DNA of 18,053 bases from Alistipes sp. CAG:831 (GTDB lineage: Bacteria; Bacteroidota; Bacteroidia; Bacteroidales; UBA932). Below the pieces are notes generated by a model. The model searched no databases, was not told the origin of the DNA, and worked only from the letters and a program-made list of their open reading frames with translations. Position numbers and translations under genes: made by a program. Positions within the stretch are counted from its first letter, which is position 1, and the number at the start of each line of letters is the position of its first letter. The stretch covers positions 1,588 to 19,640 of the forward strand of contig HF990383.1 in the NCBI GenBank assembly GCA_000432775.1, given 5' to 3'. Positions 7,870 through 16,446 of this stretch are shown here, piece after piece.

Positions 7870-10527
7870 TCAGAGTTTGGCTATGTTGCGCTGTATGACG
7901 TTGCCCTCATATTCGACGGTCAGCACGTACATTCCGCCGGGGAGAGAGGACATGTCTATCGCTGCGGGATTGAAGGCGCTTATGCTTATATCCTCATCAA
8001 ATACGGTGGCACCGTTCATCGAGGCAATCTGCGCGTGTCCCTGCGAGTCGCTGCCGGCTCTGATGTAGAGGGTATCCGTTACGGGGTTGGGATAGGTGTC
8101 GATGGACTGGGAACCATCGCGGCAAAGGACTGCGAAAGAGACTTCGGCCGTCTCGCCGGAAGCATCGACGGCAGTCACCGTGACAGTATCCTGACCGTAG
8201 CGTACGGCTGTGATGTTCAGTGTACTCCCGTCAATGGCAAGGACGAAGGTACCGTCGTTTCCTGCGGTAACGGCCCTGTATGTCAGGGGCTCTCCGTCAG
8301 TGTCATTGAAGTAGGAACCCAAGTCTATGGCCACAGGCTCCGTGGAGATCATGTTCATGCACAGGTTCCCGGGTACTGCCGCAACTTCCGGAGCGACGTT
8401 GGGTATCACTGTGTAGCTTATCCCGCAGGAGACCTCCTCGGCTCCGTCCGATACGGTAAGTACGGCGTTGTATGTAGCCGGCTCGTCAGTAACGGGGGCC
8501 TTGAGTCCTTCTATGAAAAACGCCAGTGTGCTGGATTCAGTCCAGTTGACGTGTACTGCCTGAGTGTCACCGCTGACTTCCCAGGTGAGCTCGTCCCCGT
8601 CAGCATCGCTGCAGGTGAATGCTATGGATATGGTCTCGTATGCCCGTATGGTTACCGTGGTCTCGTTAAGAGGCTCCAGGACCGGAGGGGTGTTGGAGGC
8701 CGTAGTGACGGATATCTCTTCGGACAGGGGTGAGGCGTTGCCCAGATTGTCCAGGGCGCGTACTCTGAAATAGTAGTCAGTATCCGGACTCAGGTCCGTC
8801 ACTGTGTATTCCATGATTTCACCCGGACGCAGCATCCCGGTGCGGGCCTCACTGACGGTTACCTCTGCGCCAGGGTTGTCCGGATTCAGATCCGCCAAGG
8901 ACGACTCGGAGGAATATACCGAGAACGTAGTCGGCTTACCGCTGTCCGGGTCCTCGGGTACAGTCCAGCTCAGAGTCACCGACCTGCTGGTCGAGGACAC
9001 AGATTCCAGACCGGTCACGGGGTACGGAGGCTCCGGGCCGTAGGACATAAGGCACAGCTCGGCGTCTATCAGTCCGGAGCCGAGCCTTCCGCTCTTGTCG
9101 GGGTTGGCTTCGTACAGTTCCTCGCTGCGCACTCCTGTTACAAGTATGGTGCGGAGATTCTCGTTGGTAAACCCTTCGCCGCCGAAGGCCGATACCACCA
9201 GGGCCGCCACTCCGGAGACATGGGGGCAGGCCATGGACGTACCCTGCATACCTTCGTAGTTGTTGCCGGGCGTGGTGGATATGACATAGCGGCCCAGGCT
9301 GGCTTCTCCGCCCGGAGCCGTCACGTCTACCCAGGAGCCGTAGTTGGTGTATGAGGCGGCCTTGTAGTTGGCACCTATGGAAGCCACTGCCAGGACATCC
9401 TCCTCCATGGCCGGATAGCCCTTCGTAGTGCTCTCGTTGCCGGCGGCGAATATGCAGATGCCGCCCCGCATCGGGCCTGTCTGCACACCGTTCTCATCTG
9501 TTCCGGCATACATGTTGAAGTACTGGATGGCATCCATTATCGAGCTGCCTCCGGACAGCCACTGGTCCTCTTCAAGGGACCAGCTGTTCTGGCTTATCAC
9601 AGCCCCGTTGTCAGCGGCATAAGTGAAGGCTGGCCCGATGTATGCCGAGCCTGGCATAGTCTGGCACGACATTATGCTCGCGCCCTTCAGCCCGCGGGAG
9701 TAGTCTCCGCCGGCGATGCCGGACACACCTGTTCCGTTGTTGTTGACCGCTGCGATGGTGCCGGCAACATGCGTGCCGTGCTCCTCGGGAGTCAGACTGC
9801 CGTTCATGCCGCCGTTTCCTTCATTTACGGTGAAGTTATAGCCGTGTATGTCGTCCACGTAGCCGTTGCCGTCATCGTCCACACCCGGCTGGCCGTTGAG
9901 CTCAGCCTCGTTGGTCCAGATATTCCACGACAGGTCCTCGTGCTCCACGTCCACTCCGCTGTCTATCACTGCCACGATTACAGACGGGTCGCCGGTGGTC
10001 ATCTCCCACGCCGGGAAGAGGTTGATGTCGGAGCCCGTACTGGAGGCCATGTTGTCTTCGAAGTTCATGTAGTGCCACTGGTCGGGCAGACGCGGGTCAT
10101 CGAACGGCCATGTCTCCGGCGCCTCCTGAGTCCTGGCGAGGACTACGTAGTCCATAGCCTCCACCATGTCCGAAGAGAACATGCCGGCGGCGCGGGTCAC
10201 AGGTACAGAGGGATCGAAATGGACCGCATACCAGCGGTCGAGTCCCATGGCCCGCTTCCGGGCCTCGAATCTGGCAGGGCCAGGGAAAAGACGCTCGACA
10301 GTGACGTCCGGAAGCCCGCTGGCGGAGGCAGCGGAGGCGGCAAGGGCCGACGGATCATCGGAGCCGGCCCGAACCTTCACCAGTATTACTCCGGGCTCCA
10401 CCTTGCCCGGACCTCGCATTTCCGTCGGTTCGGGAAGGGGTCTCCGCACGGCATCCTCGTCCACCGTGCAGCCGCTTAACATCACAGCTACCGCCATAGC
10501 GGGCAGGATAAAAGCTTTAAGTTTCAT
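7870..10527 (-). CDS. Surface S8 (subtilisin-family) serine peptidase, mirror paralogue of the left-arm enzyme
   Basis: This 885-residue peptidase is collinear with the product of 3945-6608 across its whole length. Catalytic residues are Asp189 (VIDSGVDV), His250 (EEHGTHVAG), oxyanion Asn364 (FAAGNES) and Ser431 (GTSMACPHVSG). Domains in order: lipoprotein signal (lipobox LSGC, Cys20, then TVDED), I9-like propeptide about 44-135, S8 domain about 142-490, FN3 about 500-608, two cadherin-like domains about 612-800 (DADGDELTWEV, DTDGEPLTYRA), and a T9SS type A sorting domain about 806-885 with YPNP at 812-815 and LPGGMY at 862-867. Residues 28-51 are identical in the two enzymes and their DNA is nearly identical there. 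Loops differ around the active site (310-345 and 405-425), which may mean different cleavage preferences. Terminators on both sides set it apart from the uptake operon upstream. No clear promoter consensus is visible in the 78 bases between the upstream terminator and the ATG. Confidence 0.95.
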   Translation of the reverse strand: MKLKAFILPAMAVAVMLSGCTVDEDAVRRPLPEPTEMRGPGKVEPGVILVKVRAGSDDPSALAASAASASGLPDVTVERLFPGPARFEARKRAMGLDRWYAVHFDPSVPVTRAAGMFSSDMVEAMDYVVLARTQEAPETWPFDDPRLPDQWHYMNFEDNMASSTGSDINLFPAWEMTTGDPSVIVAVIDSGVDVEHEDLSWNIWTNEAELNGQPGVDDDGNGYVDDIHGYNFTVNEGNGGMNGSLTPEEHGTHVAGTIAAVNNNGTGVSGIAGGDYSRGLKGASIMSCQTMPGSAYIGPAFTYAADNGAVISQNSWSLEEDQWLSGGSSIMDAIQYFNMYAGTDENGVQTGPMRGGICIFAAGNESTTKGYPAMEEDVLAVASIGANYKAASYTNYGSWVDVTAPGGEASLGRYVISTTPGNNYEGMQGTSMACPHVSGVAALVVSAFGGEGFTNENLRTILVTGVRSEELYEANPDKSGRLGSGLIDAELCLMSYGPEPPYPVTGLESVSSTSRSVTLSWTVPEDPDSGKPTTFSVYSSESSLADLNPDNPGAEVTVSEARTGMLRPGEIMEYTVTDLSPDTDYYFRVRALDNLGNASPLSEEISVTTASNTPPVLEPLNETTVTIRAYETISIAFTCSDADGDELTWEVSGDTQAVHVNWTESSTLAFFIEGLKAPVTDEPATYNAVLTVSDGAEEVSCGISYTVIPNVAPEVAAVPGNLCMNMISTEPVAIDLGSYFNDTDGEPLTYRAVTAGNDGTFVLAIDGSTLNITAVRYGQDTVTVTAVDASGETAEVSFAVLCRDGSQSIDTYPNPVTDTLYIRAGSDSQGHAQIASMNGATVFDEDISISAFNPAAIDMSSLPGGMYVLTVEYEGNVIQRNIAKL

Positions 10528-10605
10528 GCTAGTTAGTGTATTGGATTATTAAAGATTAAACGGATTTGATTACAAATCGTAAAATTTGAAAATTCGTTAA
10601 GAGAA

Positions 10606-10640
10606 TAAAAAATTCCGGAGAACACGGGATTCTCCGGAAT
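10606..10640 (-). terminator. Rho-independent terminator after the right SusC-SusD-lipoprotein operon (minus strand)
   Basis: On the minus strand, ATTCCGGAGAA (10640-10630), a 7-base loop and TTCTCCGGAAT (10622-10612) form a perfect 11-bp stem followed by a T tract. It lies between the lipoprotein and peptidase genes, the same place as the terminator at 3872-3908 in the left arm, but the two stems have different sequences. Confidence 0.93.
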
Positions 10641-10660
10641 CTTGATGTCAGGCGCGCAAA

Positions 10661-11602
10661 TTAGAGAGGAAGTTCGTAACCGGGGAATGCCACAATTACA
10701 GGTATCTGTCCGAACCAACTGGTGGTATTCTCGATGGATGCTGCAGGATGGAGCTGTACTACTCCTTCGCTTATGAAGCCGATATTTTCATCCATATAAC
10801 CATATGCGGCCTCATTGACGTCAGAAGGAACCTGATATATTATCTGTTCTCCCAATGACTCGTAGAGGATTCCAGGGACAAGACTGCCGTCCCATCTTAC
10901 ATGGGCTCCGTCCTCGAGAAGATAGAACTCCCAGTATGCTGAGTACTCGTCAAGTACGGCAGACGATCCCCATGACAGGGCCACAGCATCTCTATTGCCC
11001 CAAGGGTTGACAATGCGCCAACGGTCATAGCCATCGGCCTTGAGGATTTCAACTTCCTGAACTGCCAATTCTTCCGCTGTAGTCAGCTTTCCGTCTCCGT
11101 CGAGATCAACGGCAAGACCGATGTTATCATAGAACTGTCCCATACCCAGGGAAATCCAACTGTAGGCCTGTGACACTGTCAGAGTTATTGACTGGTTTCC
11201 GCCAGGAGATACGGATTCATCACCCATGGAGATGGTGAGGGTATAGTTTGTGGCGGCTTCCATATTGTCATTTGCCGTTATGGACAGTACTGCCCTTCCA
11301 CTGCCATCCTCGAATGTCAGCTCTGCCGGTACGTCCACGACATTGACGGTCTGTGATCCGAATGTCTGTGTACTGGTAAGCTGCACTGTTGCTGTACCGC
11401 TTGTCGTACTGCGGTAAACATCGATGCTCAGTACCGGATTGTCATCGCTGAACTCGAATGCTGCGGTAGTTGTTGCGTTGAAAGAGAACATGCCGTCCCC
11501 TTCCGCAGGAGTGTATATCTCACTGACCTGGTCCTTGTTGCAGGATGTCAGGACGGCTGCGCCTACGAGGGCCGCTGTCATTATCTTGAATAATCTTTTC
11601 AT
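10661..11602 (-). CDS. Surface lipoprotein with Calx-beta-like domain and EF-hand-type loop, SusCD accessory
   Basis: This 313-residue lipoprotein has lipobox LTSC (Cys21) followed by N-K-D. Residues about 35-145 resemble a Calx-beta-like beta-sandwich (FNATTTAAFEFSDDNPVLSIDVYR, AELTFEDGSGRAVLSITA, TNYTLTISMGDE). Residues 145-313 are of no family that I recognise and start with AYSWISLGMGQFYDN. A canonical 12-residue EF-hand-type loop lies at 166-177 (D166, D168, D170, G171, K172, T174, E177), so calcium binding is likely there. The paralogue at 2937-3851 aligns on both sides (GQ-DN before, RI-NP after) but has no such loop. The gene is third in its operon, 18 bases after susD, and is followed by a terminator. 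A role as surface ligand-binding subunit of the SusC/SusD complex is inferred from position only. Confidence 0.8.
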   Translation of the reverse strand: MKRLFKIMTAALVGAAVLTSCNKDQVSEIYTPAEGDGMFSFNATTTAAFEFSDDNPVLSIDVYRSTTSGTATVQLTSTQTFGSQTVNVVDVPAELTFEDGSGRAVLSITANDNMEAATNYTLTISMGDESVSPGGNQSITLTVSQAYSWISLGMGQFYDNIGLAVDLDGDGKLTTAEELAVQEVEILKADGYDRWRIVNPWGNRDAVALSWGSSAVLDEYSAYWEFYLLEDGAHVRWDGSLVPGILYESLGEQIIYQVPSDVNEAAYGYMDENIGFISEGVVQLHPAASIENTTSWFGQIPVIVAFPGYELPL

Positions 11603-11620
11603 CTTTCTGAAAGTTTAAAA

Positions 11621-13162
11621 TTAAATGCCTGAATCTAAAGGATTCTGATCAGTCTCGGGATTGAGGGCACTGTTGGCGTCGAACTCGGCCTGAGGGATGG
11701 TCATAACCCAGTCCCACGACTCAGGATTGGTTGTCTGCAGACCGGACAGGAGGGCAGCTGTAGTCCAGCCCATGGCCTCAGTCCTCTGGAATCCCTGTTT
11801 CAGCCTGCGGATGTCGAAGATACGTCCGTACTCGCCCCAGAGCTCGATGCGGCGCTGCTTGATGATCTCCTCACGGAGCGATCCGGTGCTTTCGATGGGG
11901 GTGGTCAGGGCAGCCAGGGCAGTGCCGGTCTTGGACGTATTGTAAGCCGGATCACGGTAATTCTGCATGAAGTCGTTGAGCACCTGCTGTGCCTCGGCGT
12001 CGCGTCCGAGCATGCAGAGAGCCTCGGCCTCGGTCAGGATGAACTCGGGAGTCCTCATCCAGATATAGTCTCCGAGATAAGTGGACTTGTCAGCCCACTG
12101 GAACTTCACCTGCTGGTATCTGGCAGTTGTGCTGGTTGCTGCTTCAGGATCCCACCAGTTACGGCGGATGTCGTTTGCGCCCATTGTGTTGTAGAGATCG
12201 GCACTGATGAGCTTGCGGGCAGTGTTGCCGTATCCGTCGGTTCCGTCATACACCATGTGCATGAAGAATGAGGCATAGATACCGGACTGGTCGGCTATCA
12301 CCTGCGCTCCCCACAGTACATCGCCCTGGGTGACTGCATTCATGCCGCTGGTCACTGCGCTTGTTACGGTGCCGCCCTGCTGGGCTATGCGTGCTGCCTC
12401 GAGGGCATCCTCCCATCTCTCCTGAACCAGGCAGATACGGGCCTTGATACCGTTGGCAACGTACACGTCGATGTGGGACTGGTGGGTCTGAGCGTAGGAG
12501 TTGTTCAGACGGTTGATGGCGGTGTCGATGTCGGCGTTGATCTGGGCATAGGTCTCGCGGAGGGTTCCCCTGCCCTTGCCCTCGGTTCCGGCCACTGTGG
12601 GCTCGGTGTAGATGGGTACTCCGGGATCATCCTCGTGACCTACGTAAGTACGGGCGTACCACTGTGCGAGCATGAAGTAGGAATAGGCGCGGATGGCGTA
12701 GGCCTGACCGATCACATAGTTGATGTCACTGGGCGCGCCTGCCATGGTCTCCTTGGCTGCTATGATGTAGTTGGCGTTGGATACCCATGTGTAGTAGGCG
12801 TTCCACAGGTCATAGGGACGCCAGGCGCTGCTGGCATAGGAACCCTTCACGTCATAGAGCGCATCATACCAGAACCATCCGGAGCCCTGGGCATCCTGGA
12901 TGAAGTCGTCGCCCATCACGTCGGCTGCAATGTTGTATGCCGAGATGCCGAAGCACTGGTGGGTGTTGCCGCTTGTAGTCCAGCCGGCTGAGTACATCGA
13001 CCTGTAGATACCGTTCAGAGGCACCAGGGCCGCTGTGGCATTTTCGAACATACCGTCACCGCTCACCGAGTCGGTGGGGGAAGTGTTGAGCGCCTCCTCG
13101 GAGCAGGAGCTCAGGCCTGCGGCCAGGATGACGGCTAATGCTGAGTAAAATATCTTTTTCAT
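11621..13162 (-). CDS. SusD/RagB-family nutrient-binding outer-membrane lipoprotein (right arm)
   Basis: This 513-residue SusD homologue has lipobox LSSC (Cys20) followed by S-E-E, an acidic surface-export-like stretch. It shares the SusD blocks of the left-arm protein: ALNTSPTDSVSGD near the N-terminus, GSGWFWYDALYDVKG, WRPYDLWNAYYTWVSNANYIIAAKETM, VPIYTEPTVAGT, and RRIELWGEYGRIFDIRRLKQGF near the C-terminus. Differences from the paralogue are concentrated in the middle and C-terminal thirds, where SusD proteins bind ligand, so the two may take different substrates. It should form the lid of the SusC barrel encoded just upstream: 17 bases separate the SusC stop from this ATG. No regulator gene of the HTCS, ECF/anti-sigma or SusR type is within the window, so control is not visible here. 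Confidence 0.95.
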   Translation of the reverse strand: MKKIFYSALAVILAAGLSSCSEEALNTSPTDSVSGDGMFENATAALVPLNGIYRSMYSAGWTTSGNTHQCFGISAYNIAADVMGDDFIQDAQGSGWFWYDALYDVKGSYASSAWRPYDLWNAYYTWVSNANYIIAAKETMAGAPSDINYVIGQAYAIRAYSYFMLAQWYARTYVGHEDDPGVPIYTEPTVAGTEGKGRGTLRETYAQINADIDTAINRLNNSYAQTHQSHIDVYVANGIKARICLVQERWEDALEAARIAQQGGTVTSAVTSGMNAVTQGDVLWGAQVIADQSGIYASFFMHMVYDGTDGYGNTARKLISADLYNTMGANDIRRNWWDPEAATSTTARYQQVKFQWADKSTYLGDYIWMRTPEFILTEAEALCMLGRDAEAQQVLNDFMQNYRDPAYNTSKTGTALAALTTPIESTGSLREEIIKQRRIELWGEYGRIFDIRRLKQGFQRTEAMGWTTAALLSGLQTTNPESWDWVMTIPQAEFDANSALNPETDQNPLDSGI

Positions 13163-13179
13163 CGTATTGTAGTCCTATG

Positions 13180-16100
13180 TTAGAAGTTAATGTTGAGACC
13201 GATGGAATATGTCTTGTTGGGAGTGTAGTAGTAGCCGGTACCGCCGGTGAAGTTGTACTGGGGATCCATTCCGTCCAGATGGCTGAACAGGGCGATGTTA
13301 TCGAGAGCCATATAGATCCTTATCTGCTGGGCCTTTATCCTCTGCGCATACTTGTAGGGCAGGGAGAAGCCGAGGGTGATGTTCTTGATGGCGAAGTAGG
13401 AGGCGTCCACGAGCTTGCTGTCGTTGGCTGCGTACTGTCCGTTGATCTCCGCACGGGGAATATCGGTGATGTCGCCGGGCTTCTGCCATCTGCGGAGTGC
13501 GTTGACATGCCAGGTGTTACCGGTATACATGGGCTGCATGGCTCCGCTGTACAGACTCTCGTAGATCCATCCTCCGATGGAGTAGGTGGTCATGATGCTC
13601 AGGTCGACGAACTCGAAGAGAGTGAGGTCGGTGCTGAGGCTACCGTAGAGCTTGGGAAGACGGCTGCCCATATACCACTTGCTGTTGTTGGCCTTGTTGT
13701 AGTCCGAGCTGCGGTACACGTTCAGGGGGTTGCCGTTCTGGTCTACAGGGGTGTTGCCGTCCCAGAGCACCTCCTCCTGTCCTTCAGCAAGGTCGTACAC
13801 CCAGTACATCTGGGAACCTGTAGCGGGATCCACACCTGCAGACTTGGCCATGTAGAAGGTATAGAGGGGCTTGCCCACCTCGATTACCTGTACGCCGGAT
13901 ATGATCTGGTCGGTTTCGGTCAGCTTGAGCACCTCGTTGCGTGTGGTGGAACCCATCGCGTTGACGCGCCATGTGAAGTTCTTCTTGTTGAATATCTGCA
14001 CACCGAGAGCCATCTCGACACCATCGTTGACCATATTGCCGACATTGGCGTTATATCCTGAGAATCCGGTGGACATTGCCATGGGGAAGCTCAGGAGCAT
14101 GTCGCGGGTGTATCTGCGGTAGTACTCGATGCTGAAATCGAGGACATTGTTGAAGAGACGGATGTCGAGACCCACATTGAGGTTCTCGTTCTTCTCCCAG
14201 GTCACGTTGGGGTTCTCCAGGGACGATATCATGGCACCGCTCAAGTTGGCGTTGGCCCATGTCAGGTTGTAGAAGCTCTGCCATGCGTAGTAAGATCCCA
14301 GGTTGTCGTTACCCTGCACACCGTAGCTGGCGCGGAGAGCGAGGTGGTCCAGCCAGTCTACGTTGCGCATCCACTTCTCGTTGGTGATGTTCCAGTTGGC
14401 ACCCACTGACCAGAAGAGGCCCCAGCGGTGGTCAGGATGGAACCTGGAAGAACCGTCGGTACGGATGGACGCCGACAGATAGTAGCGGTCTGCGTAGTCG
14501 TAGTTCAGACGGCCGAGCCAGGACTCGATTCTATAGGTATTGGTGTAGGAGTTTCCGTCAACGAGAGTGGTCGCGGGGGCCAGCTCGATGATACCGTCCA
14601 CCAGACCTGTCTTCTGAGCAGTCAGGTAGGAGTAGCTGTAGTCGTAGTACTCGTGTCCTGCGAGGACTCCGATGGTGTGGTCTCCGAAGGTGCGGTCGTA
14701 AGTGAGCAGCTGGTTGAATGTGTAGGAGAGCATCCTGGAGTTGGCCTTGGTCAGACGTCCATTGGAAGAGGCAGCGTTACCGTGGTACATATTATAATAG
14801 GTAGTACCGTTGGAGTTGCGGTAGTCGGCGTTGAAGTTTACAGTGAACTTCAGGCCCTTTGCCCAGCCCATGTCGTCACGGTCCGAACCCAGGGTAATGT
14901 AGGTCCTGATGCCGGCGCTCTCGTTCTTGGTGCCCATGTAGTCGTCGTACAGGGTGGCCACGGAGTTGAAGTTGGCCTGCGTAGGACGCTCCACACCATA
15001 GTCAAACTGGCGGTTGCCAAGCTCGTCGAGAGCATCGGTGCCGTCGAGGTTCTTAAGATATACAGGGTATATGGGGGCCATGAACTGTGCTGAGTACCAC
15101 ACGTTAGAGTTCTCAGAACCGCTGTATGTGGGGCCCTCGGAGTTGGTCATGGAAGCTGACATATTCAACCCTGCAGACAGCCATTTTGCCGGAACGAAGT
15201 CCACGTTGGCACGGCCGCTGAAACGGCTGAATCCTGACTCCTTCAGGATACCGTCCTGGTCGAGGTAGCCGAGGGAGAGCATGGCTTTGAGTTTCTCAGT
15301 ACCGCCACTGATGCTGAGGTTGTGCTCCTGACGGAAGGCGTTATGATTGGTAACCTCCTCCATCCAGTCCTCGTAGTAGGCTGACTGTGCATCGGCCCTT
15401 ACAGCACCGGTTTCGGGATCAATTACTGTACCCCAAGTATAATTCTTGAAGGGATTGTACTGCTCGCCGCCGAGGGCTCCGGAGAGACCCTGCATGGCCA
15501 TCTGAGAAGCTGTCTCCCAGTCATATCCGTTGTCGAACACATAGCTGTTGCGGAGTGCCTCGTAGGTCATCGTTACAAAGTCCTCCTGACCTACCATCTG
15601 GTAGGGCTTGATGGCCCTGTCCTGCCAGCCGGCATTGAAGCTGTAGGATACGTTGATCTTCTCGCCCTTGGCGCGTTTGGTGGTGATCATCACGACGCCG
15701 TTGGCGGCACGTGCACCGTACAGAGCTGCCGAGGAGGCGTCCTTCAGCACGGTCATCGACTCGATGTCGGCGGGGTTGATGGAGCTGAGGCTACCGTCGA
15801 AGGGAGCACCGTCCACTACATAAAGAGGATTGTTGGAGGCATTGATGGAACCGAAACCGCGGATACGGATGGAGGCGTCGTCACCAGGACGTCCGCTGCC
15901 GGAGACCTGTACACCTGCAGCCATACCCTCGAGGGCCTGCGAAAGGTTGGGAACCACGCGTTTCTCAATCTTCTCGCTGCTGATAGCTGAAGCTGATCCG
16001 GTGATGGCGTCCTTCTTCTGAGTACCATAAGCCACCACGATCACATCGTCGAGTGTCGTAGCCTCAGGGGAGAGAGCCACATCGACAGTAGTCCTGCCGT

Positions 16101-16359
16101 TAACGGGCACTTCCTGAGTGGTGTAACCGAGGAAAGTGACTTCCAGTACGCCATTCGAGGGCACTGTCAGCGAGTACTGGCCCATCTCATCGGTCATGGC
16201 CCACTGAGTGGTACTTCCTTTCAGCACCACAGAGGCGCCGACGATGGCCTCGCCTGTCGCAGCATCAGTAACAGTACCTGTAACTGTGATGTCCTGCGCG
16301 TAAGCCGCGGCAGTTACCACGAGTAACAGACCTGTTAAAAATAGTCTGATCTTTTTCAT
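13180..16359 (-). CDS. SusC/RagA-like TonB-dependent outer-membrane transporter, full length
   Basis: This 1059-residue SusC-family transporter is of normal length. It begins with a signal peptide (MKKIRLFLTGLLLVVTAAAYA, cut after Ala21). A carboxypeptidase-regulatory-like domain follows at about 24-98 (VTGTVTDAATGEAIVGASV, LEVTFLGYTTQEV). A TonB-box-like segment is at 101-114 (TTLDDVIVVAYGTQ). The plug is at about 117-230, with the SusC signatures LYVVDGAPF and LKDASSAALYGARAANGVV. The rest is the barrel, ending in IGLNINF. The last 422 residues match the partial SusC at 2-1270. It imports its ligand across the outer membrane using TonB energy, with the SusD encoded next. It is the first gene of the right-arm operon and transcribes away from the recombinase gene. 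Its leader is AT-rich, with three GTTAAT repeats and a GC-rich hairpin upstream. The substrate is unknown; oligopeptides are inferred from the peptidase in the locus. Confidence 0.97.
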   Translation of the reverse strand: MKKIRLFLTGLLLVVTAAAYAQDITVTGTVTDAATGEAIVGASVVLKGSTTQWAMTDEMGQYSLTVPSNGVLEVTFLGYTTQEVPVNGRTTVDVALSPEATTLDDVIVVAYGTQKKDAITGSASAISSEKIEKRVVPNLSQALEGMAAGVQVSGSGRPGDDASIRIRGFGSINASNNPLYVVDGAPFDGSLSSINPADIESMTVLKDASSAALYGARAANGVVMITTKRAKGEKINVSYSFNAGWQDRAIKPYQMVGQEDFVTMTYEALRNSYVFDNGYDWETASQMAMQGLSGALGGEQYNPFKNYTWGTVIDPETGAVRADAQSAYYEDWMEEVTNHNAFRQEHNLSISGGTEKLKAMLSLGYLDQDGILKESGFSRFSGRANVDFVPAKWLSAGLNMSASMTNSEGPTYSGSENSNVWYSAQFMAPIYPVYLKNLDGTDALDELGNRQFDYGVERPTQANFNSVATLYDDYMGTKNESAGIRTYITLGSDRDDMGWAKGLKFTVNFNADYRNSNGTTYYNMYHGNAASSNGRLTKANSRMLSYTFNQLLTYDRTFGDHTIGVLAGHEYYDYSYSYLTAQKTGLVDGIIELAPATTLVDGNSYTNTYRIESWLGRLNYDYADRYYLSASIRTDGSSRFHPDHRWGLFWSVGANWNITNEKWMRNVDWLDHLALRASYGVQGNDNLGSYYAWQSFYNLTWANANLSGAMISSLENPNVTWEKNENLNVGLDIRLFNNVLDFSIEYYRRYTRDMLLSFPMAMSTGFSGYNANVGNMVNDGVEMALGVQIFNKKNFTWRVNAMGSTTRNEVLKLTETDQIISGVQVIEVGKPLYTFYMAKSAGVDPATGSQMYWVYDLAEGQEEVLWDGNTPVDQNGNPLNVYRSSDYNKANNSKWYMGSRLPKLYGSLSTDLTLFEFVDLSIMTTYSIGGWIYESLYSGAMQPMYTGNTWHVNALRRWQKPGDITDIPRAEINGQYAANDSKLVDASYFAIKNITLGFSLPYKYAQRIKAQQIRIYMALDNIALFSHLDGMDPQYNFTGGTGYYYTPNKTYSIGLNINF

Positions 16360-16376
16360 GTAGATAATTTTTTAAA

Positions 16377-16403
16377 GTTAATAAAAAGTTAATTGTTGTT
16401 AAT
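16377..16403. repeat. Three GTTAAT repeats, helically phased, in the SusC leader
   Basis: GTTAAT occurs at 16377-16382, 16388-16393 and 16398-16403, starting 11 and 10 bases apart, about one helical turn. On the SusC-sense strand they read ATTAAC and lie 18-44 bases before the ATG. They could be regulator or ribosome contact sites, or simply a by-product of the AT-rich start region. Confidence 0.4.
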
Positions 16404-16446
16404 GTTTTTGGGTTTTCAAATAAACAATAAAATAGCACCGGCGACC

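Noticed and set aside
7867..8733. 288-codon plus-strand frame opposite the right S8 peptidase
   Set aside because: It overlaps the well-supported FN3, cadherin-like and sorting domains of the peptidase on the other strand and has no family features.
13138..14061. 307-codon plus-strand frame opposite the SusC/SusD junction
   Set aside because: It is antisense to two certain genes and spans their junction; no plausible product.
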